Source: a virus
DNA length: 30,409 bases
IMG/VR virus record: IMGVR_UViG_3300025832_000042
Location: 1 to 30,409 of that record
Strand: one strand, 5' to 3'
Of this stretch, positions 30,300 to 30,409 are shown one piece after another. The notes under the pieces are model-generated. The model was not told the origin of the DNA and ran no database searches. It saw nothing but the letters and a program-made list of their open reading frames with translations. Position 1 is the first letter of the stretch, and each line of letters starts with the position of its first letter. A program made the translations under genes and the position numbers.

Positions 30300-30395
30300 A
30301 TGCCCAATCTCTGTAAGGTCTGTCACAAACCTATCCCCCCATCCCTCAAAACAAAAGTTATCTGTTACCCCTGCCTAACAAAACCCCAAAAATAG
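30300..30395 (+). CDS. 31-aa zinc-ribbon-type peptide
   Basis: ATG at 30300, TAG at 30393-30395: MPNLCKVCHKPIPPSLKTK then VICYPCLTKPQK. The two Cys-x-x-Cys pairs (C5/C8 and C22/C25) with a Pro/Lys loop make a classic mini zinc ribbon. It starts 13 bases after the nuclease stop, in the same orientation. Function is unknown; it may bind nucleic acid or a partner protein. Its intact motif supports it being a real gene. Confidence 0.65.
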   Translation: MPNLCKVCHKPIPPSLKTKVICYPCLTKPQK

Positions 30396-30409
30396 ATTTT
30401 CCCCGCAGG

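Overview
This window looks like part of the genome of a tailed, short-tailed (podovirus-type) bacteriophage that infects a member of the Bacteroidota, probably a marine flavobacterium-like host. The gene set resembles the crAss-like phages and their Cellulophaga-phage relatives. Evidence is the large terminase, a ~797-residue portal, an acidic scaffold-like protein, a ~484-residue major capsid protein, a run of three ~200-240 residue neck/ring-type proteins, and a 1485-residue tail-tip (muzzle-like) protein. The DNA is AT-rich, few genes have a Shine-Dalgarno sequence, and many transcription-unit starts carry the Bacteroidota -7 promoter element TAnnTTTG. These family and host assignments rest on recognising sequence patterns, not on a search.

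Layout. From about 28.8 kb leftwards, almost everything is on the minus strand and forms the late (virion) module. The order is an 88-aa protein, portal, scaffold, major capsid protein, a 344-aa head-associated protein, a three-gene mini-operon of small proteins, two hypothetical proteins, a 956-aa modular fibre and a 271-aa receptor-binding-type protein. It continues with a holin-like protein, several very small basic or CxxC proteins, a terminase small-subunit candidate, the large terminase, a 624-aa virion protein, three ring-type proteins, the giant tail-tip protein, a 247-aa internal virion protein and a larger internal/cargo-type protein that runs off the left edge. Two plus-strand insertions interrupt this module. 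One is an operon of two glycosyltransferases plus a tandem GroES-like protein (18,986-21,384). The other is a lone XRE-type repressor (25,807-26,049) between scaffold and portal.

From 28.8 kb rightwards transcription switches to the plus strand. A ~580-base gene-poor region (28,772-29,355) separates the two arms. It holds a -7 promoter box, a strong plus-strand terminator hairpin directly after it (an attenuator arrangement), and a chain of at least eight further hairpins whose G-U pairs fit a plus-strand RNA. This candidate structured non-coding RNA is the most interesting feature of the window. Beyond it lie small early-type genes: a 72-aa protein with a CGATA repeat, an 84-aa protein, a PD-(D/E)XK nuclease and a 31-aa zinc-ribbon protein.

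Across the window an octamer, YTGYGGGG, seems to be strongly polar: 15 plus-strand copies between 3.5 and 25.8 kb, and only reverse copies (2) after 27.6 kb. No tRNA, CRISPR array, insertion sequence, integrase, endolysin or replication gene was recognised in this window.
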